DNA of 64,000 nt, taken from NCBI RefSeq assembly GCF_002899675.1, contig NZ_PKUU01000001.1, positions 248,001 through 312,000 of the forward strand. The letters run 5' to 3'. Under the pieces are notes generated by a model that saw only the letters and a list, made by a program, of their open reading frames with translations, searched no databases and was not told the origin of the DNA. Source of the DNA: Clostridium sp. chh4-2. GTDB taxonomy: Bacteria; Bacillota; Clostridia; Lachnospirales; Lachnospiraceae. Shown here one piece after another: positions 51,623 through 59,537 of the stretch; positions within the stretch are counted from its first letter, which is position 1; the number at the start of each line of letters is the position of its first letter. A program made the position numbers and the translations under genes.

Positions 51623-53098
51623 TTATCCTTCTTCCTCAACTGTAAATGTCATCTGTACCACAGTTCCGCAACCGGCGCTGCTGTACAGATAGAGTTCCCC
51701 ATCCTTATACATGGTATGAAGCCGTCGGTAGATATTGCCGATTCCAACTCCGGTCTTATCCTCTTTTCCCTCCGAAAGAGCTTCCCTTATCTCCTTCAGC
51801 CGTTCTTTTGATATACCGCTTCCCGTGTCCGCAACGGAAATCCAAAGCTTTCTTCCTTTCATCCAGGAGCGGATACAAATCTTGCCGCCTTCCGGTTTAT
51901 CGCAGATTCCGTGAACAATCGCATTTTCCACAATCGGCTGCAGGGCAAAGGACGGAATCAGAAGATCCAGGGTTTCCGGACTGCAGTCAATGCTGTACCG
52001 GATACGTCCCCCAAATCTCATCTTTTGAAGGTAAATATAGTCTTCCACCACCTTAATCTCCCGTTCCAAGGGCATGACGGACGCAGTGGATTTTAAATTA
52101 TACCGGAACAGGCGGCTCATGGCGGTAATCATCTTCTCTGTGGTCTCGGCCTCTTCCACCTGAGCCATTCCCACGATCATATTCAGGGTATTAAAAAGGA
52201 AATGAGGGTTAATCTGGTTTTTCAGCATCTGAAGGCGGACGGCATCCAACTGTTTTTCCACCTCATGTTTTTCCTTCAATGTGGTAATATACCCCTTTGT
52301 AGAATGTTTCATCACCCCAAAGGCACGGATCAAATCTGCGATCTCGTCTTCCCCTTCCGGGCAAAGGTCCCTGCCGCTGAAATCATTCTGCGCAATCCTT
52401 TTGGATTCCTCGGAAAGCTTCAGAACCGGCGCCACCAGATTGCGTTCCAAAGAACGGTTCATCCTCCAGATCACCAGCACGGCCACAGCCGCGAATATAA
52501 CGGTGAAAGCAGGCACAAGCATAAATAAGGGCACGAGGCGATGATAATTCAGATTTCCTTCCTCCTCATTCATCTGCTGCAGACTGCCCGCATAACTTTG
52601 CAGATATCCTTGTATGCCGTAAATCTCATAGAGCCGGTCCACATACGCCTCATCGGACGGATCGGTGGAAAAAAAGAGTTCTTTCCTTTTCTCATAGGTC
52701 TCAAAACTGTTTCGGATAGACCAGGTTTTAGCAAACCGGTCTGCTCCGATCTTCTCATAATCATAAGGAAGGGCGGACAATGCAGATAATGTCTCCTGGC
52801 ATGCATTTAAATAGGCATCCCTGTTTTCTTCACTGCCGTCCCGGATAAAATCGGCAAACCTCCTGCTCTCCGTCTCGATAGCCACCCTGAAATCCAGGCT
52901 TTTTGCATTATTTTCCAGAATCGTATGAAATCCCGTCATCCCGAAACCTGCAATTGAAAATGCGGCCAATACGGCCAGAAAAACGGCGGCTGTAGCCGGG
53001 CCGGTAATCATACGGATCTTCTGCCTGAGGGAATAAGAAAGCCATTGTCTATGAAATTTTTCTCTGATCTTTGACACGGCCACCCTGATCTGCTCCAT
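51623..53098 (-). CDS. Sensor histidine kinase, LytS/YesM type
   Basis: The 491-residue protein has a membrane segment near 30-55, a ~130-residue external sensor region, a second segment (~185-210), a HAMP linker and a kinase core starting with the phosphorylated NQINPHFLFNTLNMI. The HATPase domain contains PIVENAIVHG and DTGSGIS. With the adjacent AraC-type regulator it makes a YesMN pair, commonly controlling transport of carbohydrates or acids, here the TRAP system. Confidence 0.94.
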   Translation of the reverse strand: MEQIRVAVSKIREKFHRQWLSYSLRQKIRMITGPATAAVFLAVLAAFSIAGFGMTGFHTILENNAKSLDFRVAIETESRRFADFIRDGSEENRDAYLNACQETLSALSALPYDYEKIGADRFAKTWSIRNSFETYEKRKELFFSTDPSDEAYVDRLYEIYGIQGYLQSYAGSLQQMNEEEGNLNYHRLVPLFMLVPAFTVIFAAVAVLVIWRMNRSLERNLVAPVLKLSEESKRIAQNDFSGRDLCPEGEDEIADLIRAFGVMKHSTKGYITTLKEKHEVEKQLDAVRLQMLKNQINPHFLFNTLNMIVGMAQVEEAETTEKMITAMSRLFRYNLKSTASVMPLEREIKVVEDYIYLQKMRFGGRIRYSIDCSPETLDLLIPSFALQPIVENAIVHGICDKPEGGKICIRSWMKGRKLWISVADTGSGISKERLKEIREALSEGKEDKTGVGIGNIYRRLHTMYKDGELYLYSSAGCGTVVQMTFTVEEEG

Positions 53099-53191
53099 CC
53101 TAAAGTCCTTCCCGCGTATGTTCCATCTATTTCTGATACTCTTATTCTATCTCAATTAAAAGCGTTTGAAAAGGAAGAAGTTTCCTTCTTC

Positions 53192-54019
53192 TTATTCTCC
53201 AAATAATTCCTCAAAGGAACGGATGCAGCTCTGAGTTTTAGACCGATCCAGAACCGCAAATAAAATGCGCTCAAAATATCCGTCAAAACCGCCTTCCAAA
53301 AGCTCCTTCCACCACAAAGCCACCTCTTTCGGATCATTTCTGAACACTCCGCATCCATATGCGCCTAAAACCAGATTCCTATCCCCTTGTTCTGCAAATA
53401 CAGCCAGGGCAATAGCCATCCGCCGCTTCATAATCCTCTTTGCCTCCTGCTGATCTTCTCCCTTCTGCAGAACCTGCCCCATATTAACGGCCGGAAGGGT
53501 CAGAACCGACGCCTTTACCGGTTCCTTTAAAAGATTAAATCCTCCGTCTCTGAAAAATACAACATTGGGAGAATAGATCCCATGATCCGTATACATCACG
53601 GAACCAAAATTCCGGTTGGCTCTGTAGTACTCCTCATGCACCGTCAAGGTCTTATATAACCCGCTGGAGGCGGCCAGGCTCTCTTCCTGCGCCATCGCCC
53701 CGTTTAAAAATCCGCCTCCCGGATTCTTAGCGCTGGCGAAATTCAGCACACCAATCGAGTTCTTTCCTTCCTCCACAAGTTCGATAACCGCATCTACTGT
53801 AGAATTATTTTCCACAGTCATGTATAAAACGCCTTTTCGTTTCCGTTCACCGCTTTTATATTTCTTTAAAAGGTTCTCTCCTTCTTCCGGCGTGATTAAG
53901 ATACTTTTCTTAACAGACGCTCTGTGATCTTCCATAATGGAGATTTTTTCTCCCTGATATTCATAATATCCCTGTTCCATAATCCGCAGCGTTTCTTTTG
54001 CAGTCGCTTTTCTATCCAT
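53192..54019 (-). CDS. Microbial PARG-like protein (TIGR02452 / DUF2263 type)
   Basis: The ~275-residue protein carries the bacterial poly(ADP-ribose) glycohydrolase signature: VLNFASAKNPGGGFLNGAMAQEESLAASS, that is GGG followed about 6 residues later by QEE (residues 94-121). LGAYGCGVFRNDP, a macrodomain-like strand-loop, follows near 225. The fold is a macrodomain relative that hydrolyses ADP-ribose linkages. ATG at 54019 follows GGAGG; an ATG two codons earlier overlaps that site. It overlaps the Nudix gene by 8 bp and is the third gene of an ADP-ribose operon. Confidence 0.85.
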   Translation of the reverse strand: MDRKATAKETLRIMEQGYYEYQGEKISIMEDHRASVKKSILITPEEGENLLKKYKSGERKRKGVLYMTVENNSTVDAVIELVEEGKNSIGVLNFASAKNPGGGFLNGAMAQEESLAASSGLYKTLTVHEEYYRANRNFGSVMYTDHGIYSPNVVFFRDGGFNLLKEPVKASVLTLPAVNMGQVLQKGEDQQEAKRIMKRRMAIALAVFAEQGDRNLVLGAYGCGVFRNDPKEVALWWKELLEGGFDGYFERILFAVLDRSKTQSCIRSFEELFGE

Positions 54020-54911
54020 TCTCATCCTCCAATTTTCTTCTGTAAAGCCTGGATGGACGATGTCCCTCCTTTTCCGTAAAAAATCCGGTTTCCTCCACCA
54101 GGTCTGCCGCCTTTCTCCTGAATGCCGCCTTTAACAGCGTTTTACCCAGAATCACTTCATACACCTGCTGCAGCTGGGTCAGGGTAAACTGTTCCGGCAT
54201 CAAATGAAGCGCCAGATCCGTATATTCCAGTTTTCCCCTAAGCCGTTCCACCGCATAGGCGATAATCTTGGCATGGTCAAAAGCCAGCCCGTCATTATCC
54301 GTTATGATATACTCGCAGGACTGGCCGCTCATTCCCTTTGTCGTGACCTTATCCACCGTACTTTTTAATACCGTCGATTTATGGCGCAGCTCCAAACGAA
54401 ATCTCTGCCTTTTTATGATCTTCCCATCTTTTTTCTCCGTAATCTCTTCCACCATGGGACAGGTGAGACTGAACCACGCCGCATTATCCGCGTCATCCCC
54501 TGCCTCTAGCTGCACTTTAGTCCCGTCAACCAACGCCATATAGGAACAGCTCATAACCCAGGTACGGGGATCTCTTCCCAAATCACTGAATGTATAAAGC
54601 TGCTCCAAATACACCTGATCCACGCCCGTCTCTTCCTTCAGCTCTCTCCTGGCCGCCTGTTCCGTCGTCTCAACCGGGCGCACAAACCCTCCCGGAAGAG
54701 CCCAACACCCCAGATAAGGATGGCCGCCTCTCTGAATCAACAGCACTCGTAATTCCTTTTCCGGCAGCTTCCTGTAATTTTCCTCTTCCTCTTCCGTTAC
54801 AGTAAAGATCACCATATCCGCCGCCACGGAAGGTCTCTCATAATCCCCCGGCTTATACTGCCTCAGAAATTCTTCTTCCGTCAATCCGTTCCTGTCCCTC
54901 AACGCTTCCAT
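54012..54911 (-). CDS. NrtR-like Nudix hydrolase / regulator
   Basis: The ~299-residue protein has a Nudix domain (residues ~30-175) with an intact Nudix box, GFVRPVE followed by RELKEETGV, and a C-terminal winged-helix region (~215-295; MPEQFTLTQLQQVYEVILGK). This is the layout of NrtR and related ADP-ribose-responsive repressors; the intact box suggests it can also hydrolyse ADP-ribose or a similar nucleotide. ATG at 54911 follows AGGAGG, 2 bp after the NADAR stop codon. It may repress its own operon through three 14-bp-phased repeats upstream of the NADAR gene. Confidence 0.88.
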   Translation of the reverse strand: MEALRDRNGLTEEEFLRQYKPGDYERPSVAADMVIFTVTEEEEENYRKLPEKELRVLLIQRGGHPYLGCWALPGGFVRPVETTEQAARRELKEETGVDQVYLEQLYTFSDLGRDPRTWVMSCSYMALVDGTKVQLEAGDDADNAAWFSLTCPMVEEITEKKDGKIIKRQRFRLELRHKSTVLKSTVDKVTTKGMSGQSCEYIITDNDGLAFDHAKIIAYAVERLRGKLEYTDLALHLMPEQFTLTQLQQVYEVILGKTLLKAAFRRKAADLVEETGFFTEKEGHRPSRLYRRKLEDENG

Positions 54912-54913
54912 CC

Positions 54914-55480
54914 TCACGCCTCCTCATCTTCCTGTTTCAGCAAAATATCCCGAACCTCCGTCAATGCAAATCCCAGAAGATTCGTTCCCCTCCACTTCAC
55001 AGGACATTCCGCATCCGGGTTATTTTTCCCCATTCCGATTCCCCATATCCGGTCTCTGGGGCTGGCTTCGACTAAAATTCTCTTTTTTGTGGTCTTTAAA
55101 AATTCCCACAAATCCGGATTCTGAGAAAACTTCGCCAGATTAGCCCGTTTTACTATCTCATAACAAGAACTCCCCCACCGGTCAGGATCAAAGTTTTTCA
55201 CCGCCCGTCCATAAGCTTTCATCTCTTTGGGATGATTCGCTTTCATAATCATAGAAAGCATCTCCTCATCCCCAAACATTCTGGCCTTCTCCGCCATCAT
55301 ATACTGCTCCGCGCAGGAATAGGTAACGCCGTCTATCGTAAATGGGCACTTCCACCACTGGCTGAGACAGCTTTCATTGATATGCCCGTCCGCAGGAGGC
55401 GTATGACCCCAAAAGAACAAAAACCGCAGTTTTTCGCCTTTCATGTATGCTTTCTTCAATTCCTGGATTTCGTAAATCAT
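54914..55480 (-). CDS. NADAR-family protein (YbiA-like)
   Basis: The 188-residue protein has the NADAR signature segments: FFWGHTP near the N terminus, LSQWWKCPFTIDGVTYSCAEQYMMAEKARMF (about 40-70), ILVEASPRDRIWGIGMG and RGTNLLGFALTEVRD. NADAR enzymes cleave N-glycosidic bonds of riboflavin intermediates or of ADP-ribosylated guanine. It starts an operon with a Nudix/NrtR-like protein and a PARG-like protein, which points to ADP-ribose removal. ATG at 55480 follows AAGGAGAATGTC. Confidence 0.9.
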   Translation of the reverse strand: MIYEIQELKKAYMKGEKLRFLFFWGHTPPADGHINESCLSQWWKCPFTIDGVTYSCAEQYMMAEKARMFGDEEMLSMIMKANHPKEMKAYGRAVKNFDPDRWGSSCYEIVKRANLAKFSQNPDLWEFLKTTKKRILVEASPRDRIWGIGMGKNNPDAECPVKWRGTNLLGFALTEVRDILLKQEDEEA

Positions 55481-55506
55481 GACATTCTCCTTTTTTATCT
55501 GCTTTT

Positions 55507-55541
55507 GTTATTATCATTTTGTTAATATCTATATGTTAATA
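55507..55541. promoter_or_regulatory. Three GTTAWTA repeats, candidate operator of the ADP-ribose operon
   Basis: GTTATTA, GTTAATA and GTTAATA begin at 55507, 55521 and 55535, exactly 14 bp apart. They fill the space between the -10 box and the ribosome-binding site, so a bound protein would block transcription. The NrtR-like protein is the obvious candidate. Confidence 0.5.
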
Positions 55542-55543
55542 AC

Positions 55544-55571
55544 ATTATACCACTGCATTTAGAGATGTCAA
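55544..55571 (-). promoter_or_regulatory. Strong promoter of the NADAR-Nudix-PARG operon
   Basis: TTGACA (55566-55571) and TATAAT (55544-55549) are both consensus, with a 16-bp spacer and TG upstream of the -10. The strength implies a need for repression. Confidence 0.75.
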
Positions 55572-55608
55572 TCCTTTATTTTGTCCCCAAAAAAGATACA
55601 CACAGAAT

Positions 55609-55800
55609 TTTTTACATCAAACGTGAAGGCATTTCGGAAAATGCCCTCACCCTTTACATTAAATCCTCAAAGCATTTTCAGAAAAGCCTTCACCCTTTAC
55701 ATTAAATCCTCAAAGCATTTTCAGAAAAACCTTCACGTTTAATGTAAAACCTTACTCTAGCATCCACCAAATCTTTTTATCCTCAGCCAGCCAAGCAACA
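55609..55800 (+). repeat. Short-repeat array and linker of element C
   Basis: Two nearly identical 43-bp direct repeats start at 55650 and 55693 (CCCTTTACATTAAATCCTCA, then AAGCATTTTCAGAAAAG). They are framed by inverted TTTTACATYAAACGTGAAGG (55611-55630 and 55730-55749). Small hairpins such as GGCATTT-CGG-AAAATGCC (55628-55645) recur. A 50-bp linker (55751-55800) matching that of copy A leads into the giant hairpin. No gene. Confidence 0.75.
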
Positions 55801-56092
55801 GCCGGAAAGAAGGGATCACCCGGGCACCCGGCAGAACTGATAAGGCATAGGGGATCGTTTGCAGCCCCTTAGTGATACTTGGTCGGCAAGAGCGGAAAAT
55901 GGCAGACAAATACTGAATTCCGAATCAGTATTTGAGGCGCCTCTGAGCGATGAAGTCATAAAGAGTTCATCGCGAATGGCGCCGCGCTGCCTTTTTCCGC
56001 TCTTGACGGCCTAGTATCACTTAGGGGCGAAACTCGAATCCCCTATGCCTTATCAGTTCTGCCGGGTGCCCGGGTGATCCCTTCTTTCCGGC
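55801..56092 (+). repeat. Giant foldback element, copy C
   Basis: The 292-bp inverted repeat has long outer arms (55801 inward with 56092 inward) on GCCGGAAAGAAGGGATCACC. The core matches copies A and B: side hairpin CAAATACTGA / TCAGTATTTG (55907-55916 / 55925-55934, loop ATTCCGAA), and an apical stem GCGATGAA / TTCATCGC (55947-55954 / 55966-55973) with loop GTCATAAAGAG. The apical stem is perfectly paired here. It ends 36 bp after the stop codon of the convergent lipoprotein gene. Confidence 0.85.
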
Positions 56093-56128
56093 GTTTCTTT
56101 CTAAACTAAATAAAAATTTGAACCCACC

Positions 56129-56986
56129 CTACTGCGCCTTCACAGAGGTAATGTGAGGATTTACACCCTCATACCAGTATAAAAATCCTTCCATATCAAT
56201 TACATCGCCAATCTGCAGATTCTTCACCGCTTCATAAACCTCAGTGGTATTGTCACACAGATAGGATTCCACCGTAAAGGTGTAGGTCTCACCATTCAGG
56301 GAGACATTAAAATACAAATCGTTTCCGTCTTCTCCGGAGCCGTCCCAGTTATACAGAAAAGCGACGTCCTTTCCATCCGCATCCTGTCCCGCAGCTTCAA
56401 CCGTCATGCCTTTGAAAGACACGAACTGGTTCTGATGGTTAATCAGCTCATCGGTGCCAAGCAGTTCAGTAACATCAAATGCCGGCGCGATATAGCTGCC
56501 GTCCAGGATCTCAAAGGATGCTCCTTCTGCAATTTCAACTTCTCCGGCCCACTCAGTCTTGTAACCGGTTACTTTGATCTTGGTTCCGGGAACCAGTTTT
56601 GCATACTCTTCTTCGGTGCAGTTCACATTGTAGACAAAATATGCGCCGTCTTCATCCTGAGTATACAGAGTCGCTTTGTTATCCCACCAGGACTGTTTTG
56701 CCTGAACATAGGTCTCGATCACAACTTCACTCTCAAGTTCTGCAGCCACATACTCTTCATAAGTCATAACGCCCTCAGATTTAGCGCCGGCGTTTTCAGA
56801 AGCGCTGCTTTCCTCTTTGCTTTCCTGTCCGGCAGCTTCAGAAGCTGCAGCAGTCTGAGCGGCCACGGTGGTTTCGGCAGCACTCGCTTCTGTGCCTGCT
56901 GCAGATGTGGTTCCTTCGGACTTTCCACAGCCGGAAAGTGCCAGCATAAGCGTAAGTGCCATTGATAATACAACTGTTTTTTTCAT
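56129..56986 (-). CDS. Lipoprotein of unknown function with Ala/Ser-rich linker
   Basis: The 285-residue precursor has a signal peptide with lipobox ALSGC, then a ~50-residue Ala/Ser/Thr/Glu-rich linker (residues 22-72) and a globular C-terminal domain of ~210 residues with alternating polar and hydrophobic strands. Segments YAKLVPGTKIKVTGYKTEW and LQIGDVIDMEGFLYWYEG resemble the strands of OB-fold proteins, but no family is firmly recognised. It follows the solute-binding protein of a sugar-type ABC importer on the same strand after a 71-bp gap, so it may be an accessory lipoprotein. Confidence 0.75.
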   Translation of the reverse strand: MKKTVVLSMALTLMLALSGCGKSEGTTSAAGTEASAAETTVAAQTAAASEAAGQESKEESSASENAGAKSEGVMTYEEYVAAELESEVVIETYVQAKQSWWDNKATLYTQDEDGAYFVYNVNCTEEEYAKLVPGTKIKVTGYKTEWAGEVEIAEGASFEILDGSYIAPAFDVTELLGTDELINHQNQFVSFKGMTVEAAGQDADGKDVAFLYNWDGSGEDGNDLYFNVSLNGETYTFTVESYLCDNTTEVYEAVKNLQIGDVIDMEGFLYWYEGVNPHITSVKAQ

Positions 56987-57057
56987 AATTCCTCCTCTTT
57001 TCTGAAAAAAATACTTACCTTGTTTCCAAAAGTATTATACCTTAAAATTCCAATAAA

Positions 57058-58644
57058 TCAATGTTTTTTCTTTTTTATGAACACATACAGCAGAATCAGA
57101 ATCCAGGCCGACACCAGCGAAAGGAGCAGAAAAACAGACGGGAGCGGAAGCTCTCCCAAGTCTTTCTTGCCGAAGGTGGATTCGTTCCCCTGGCCAAGAC
57201 GGTATAAAGCGGTCACATCGCTGTAGAGCTTTTCCATATATGCATCATCCACAGTTTCTTTACGCTTAACTGACTTTACCACATTCTCAATCAGCTGTCC
57301 GGCAGCGTCGCGAAGGGAGGCAGAACCGTTAAATACCGGTGTCACAAAGGTATCATCCATATGATCCAGCAAAAGCTTTGCCGCCTCTATCTTCACCTCG
57401 TAGTGAAGGTTATTGTCCTCTCCGGCTCGTGACAGATATTCCTGGTACTCGGCCGACTCCTGAGCCTTTAAGGTGACCGGTATATACCCTTCAGTCTCTG
57501 AATAGGCAGTCTGAACATCATTGGTCAGCAGATATTGGGCAAACAGCCAGGAAGCCAGAACCTCCTGTGGATTTGTCTTGTTAAATACGCATATGGAAGG
57601 CCCCTGGGATATCATCTGCGGATTCTTTGGATCAAACTGGGGAATCATCTTGACCTCAGTCTCAAATTCCACCTTGGAATCCTCGCTGATGTCGCTGAGC
57701 GGCGCTTCGCTTCCCATCCAAGTCGCTCCCGCCGTGGAATCTACGGCAAATACACACTGGCCGGCATTGAGGAAATTGGCGGGATAACTGGATATCTTAA
57801 AGGTCGAAAAAGCTCCGTTCTTCACATGCTCCGATATGGTGTACAGCAGTTCTGTGGCCGTATCATTGAATATTTCAATGGTTCCGTCACCGGTCGAATA
57901 TCCTGCGCCTTTCTGCTTCAGCATTTGAATCATCATATTATCTGTGGACTTATAGATAAAGGGGATCATGACCTTCTGTCCGTTTATCGAATAAATGCCT
58001 TCGCCATCCCGCACAGCCGCCGCGTCGGACACTTCCCAGATAAAATCCCAGGTTAAAACCTCCGGCAGTTCATATCCCAAAGCTTCCACGTAAGTTTTGT
58101 TGATATAGCAGGCTTCTGTGGAACGCATAAACGGAATGGCATAATAATGGCCGTCAATAGAACCCTCCTCCAAAAACCGCGGAATGATCTCATCCTGTTT
58201 TGGGCTGTCGTACATTACCTTGCTGCCGCCAAACCCATATTTTTCATCAGTAAACAACTCATCTAGCGGCGCCACCACATTAACTCCCGTCAGATAGGTG
58301 GCAATATGGTCCGGATAGGTAATGCAGACATTTGGCGTAGTATTGGTGGAAATATTGGTAATCACATCATTGTATATCTTGCCGTAATCCGTATACAGGC
58401 GCAGATTCACTGTGATATTTGGATACAGCTTCTGGAAATCGTCAATGGCTTTCCGGTAGATATCGGTCTGGGTTTTGTTGGTATCGTTTTTGGCCCAGAA
58501 GGTGATCTCATAGTTTTTCGACATATCGAACTCCTCGGGAACCGTAAAATCAGGCAGGCCCCGGGAACCGTGACAGCCGTTTAAAGAAAATGCAGCCATC
58601 ATGGCAGTAAAAAAGAGAACGCCGCGTTTGAATAATCCTTTCAT
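57058..58644 (-). CDS. ABC solute-binding lipoprotein with C-terminal membrane anchor
   Basis: The 528-residue protein has a signal peptide with cysteine in SLNGC, a family-1 carbohydrate-binding fold (ITFWAKNDTNKTQ, FQKLYPNITVNL, WLFAQYLLTNDVQTAYS) and, unusually, a C-terminal hydrophobic helix (about 505-522) ending in KKKKH. It may therefore be anchored at both ends. It overlaps the upstream permease gene by 4 bp (ATGA) and completes an importer with two permeases and an ATPase. The substrate is probably a sugar or glycerophosphate-like solute. Confidence 0.88.
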   Translation of the reverse strand: MKGLFKRGVLFFTAMMAAFSLNGCHGSRGLPDFTVPEEFDMSKNYEITFWAKNDTNKTQTDIYRKAIDDFQKLYPNITVNLRLYTDYGKIYNDVITNISTNTTPNVCITYPDHIATYLTGVNVVAPLDELFTDEKYGFGGSKVMYDSPKQDEIIPRFLEEGSIDGHYYAIPFMRSTEACYINKTYVEALGYELPEVLTWDFIWEVSDAAAVRDGEGIYSINGQKVMIPFIYKSTDNMMIQMLKQKGAGYSTGDGTIEIFNDTATELLYTISEHVKNGAFSTFKISSYPANFLNAGQCVFAVDSTAGATWMGSEAPLSDISEDSKVEFETEVKMIPQFDPKNPQMISQGPSICVFNKTNPQEVLASWLFAQYLLTNDVQTAYSETEGYIPVTLKAQESAEYQEYLSRAGEDNNLHYEVKIEAAKLLLDHMDDTFVTPVFNGSASLRDAAGQLIENVVKSVKRKETVDDAYMEKLYSDVTALYRLGQGNESTFGKKDLGELPLPSVFLLLSLVSAWILILLYVFIKKKKH

Positions 58645-59516
58645 CCTTTTGTACCTCCACGCGCCACTCCTTCCATTACCTTCTTATGGAATGCAAGAAA
58701 CAGCAGAATCAGCGGAACGGATATCACCACCACTGCAGCCATCATTGCCGGAATATTTTCGCGGCCGAAACCATTTTCACGGATTTCCTGAATACCGTTT
58801 GATACCAGATAGTAGTTGGGATCGTCGGTGATCAGCCTGGGCCATACGTAGGAATTCCAGCACTCGATCACTTTCAGAATAACGATAGTGATCAGCGTCG
58901 GTTTGCAGATCGGCATCATCACCCGTCTCAGATACCGGAAATCCGACGTGCCGTCCACTTTGGCGGCATAGTACAGCTCGTCCGGAATCTGGGCGAAATT
59001 TTCCCTCAGAAGATATATATAGAACACCGATGTTACCGAAGGAAGGATTAATCCCATAAAGGTATTGCGCAGCCCCAAATCCGTGATGGTGGTAAAGTTG
59101 GTAATGACCACCAGTTCATTGGGAATCATCATCAGAGAAAGGAAACAGGTAAACGCCAGGTTTTTTCCCTTAAATTCCAGTCTGGCAAATGCAAAAGCCG
59201 CCAAAATAATCACCCCCAGCATCAGCACCGTGGTGATCACAGTAAAAACTAACGTATTTAAAAGGTATTTTCCAAGAGCCACCGTGGTAAATGCATCCAA
59301 ATAGTTCTGCAGAGTGGGCGACAGGGTAAAGAATCTTGGAATATGTTCCGAGTTGTAGGAACCATAACTTTTTACAGATGTCAGAATCATCCAGTAAAAG
59401 GGAAACAATACGACTACCGCCCAGAAAATGAGCAACGCATAGACAGCTGCCTTGCCGGCATTTCTCCGTACTCTGGCTGACTTTTCTATCTTTTCATAAT
59501 CAATTTGTTTTTCCAT
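58641..59516 (-). CDS. ABC importer permease, MalG/UgpE type
   Basis: The 291-residue protein has six membrane segments. The EAA-loop region reads YYAAKVDGTSDFRYLRRVMMPICKPTL, the contact site for the ATPase in binding-protein-dependent sugar importers. A short cytoplasmic N terminus precedes TM1 (AVYALLIFWAVVVLFPFYWMIL). It pairs with the UgpA-type permease encoded just upstream. Confidence 0.93.
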   Translation of the reverse strand: MEKQIDYEKIEKSARVRRNAGKAAVYALLIFWAVVVLFPFYWMILTSVKSYGSYNSEHIPRFFTLSPTLQNYLDAFTTVALGKYLLNTLVFTVITTVLMLGVIILAAFAFARLEFKGKNLAFTCFLSLMMIPNELVVITNFTTITDLGLRNTFMGLILPSVTSVFYIYLLRENFAQIPDELYYAAKVDGTSDFRYLRRVMMPICKPTLITIVILKVIECWNSYVWPRLITDDPNYYLVSNGIQEIRENGFGRENIPAMMAAVVVISVPLILLFLAFHKKVMEGVARGGTKG

Positions 59517-59537
59517 CAGTGTCTTCCTGCCCTTTCC

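Noticed and set aside
55650..55735. CRISPR array
   Set aside because: The 43-bp units are direct copies without unique spacers, only two units are present and no cas gene is near.
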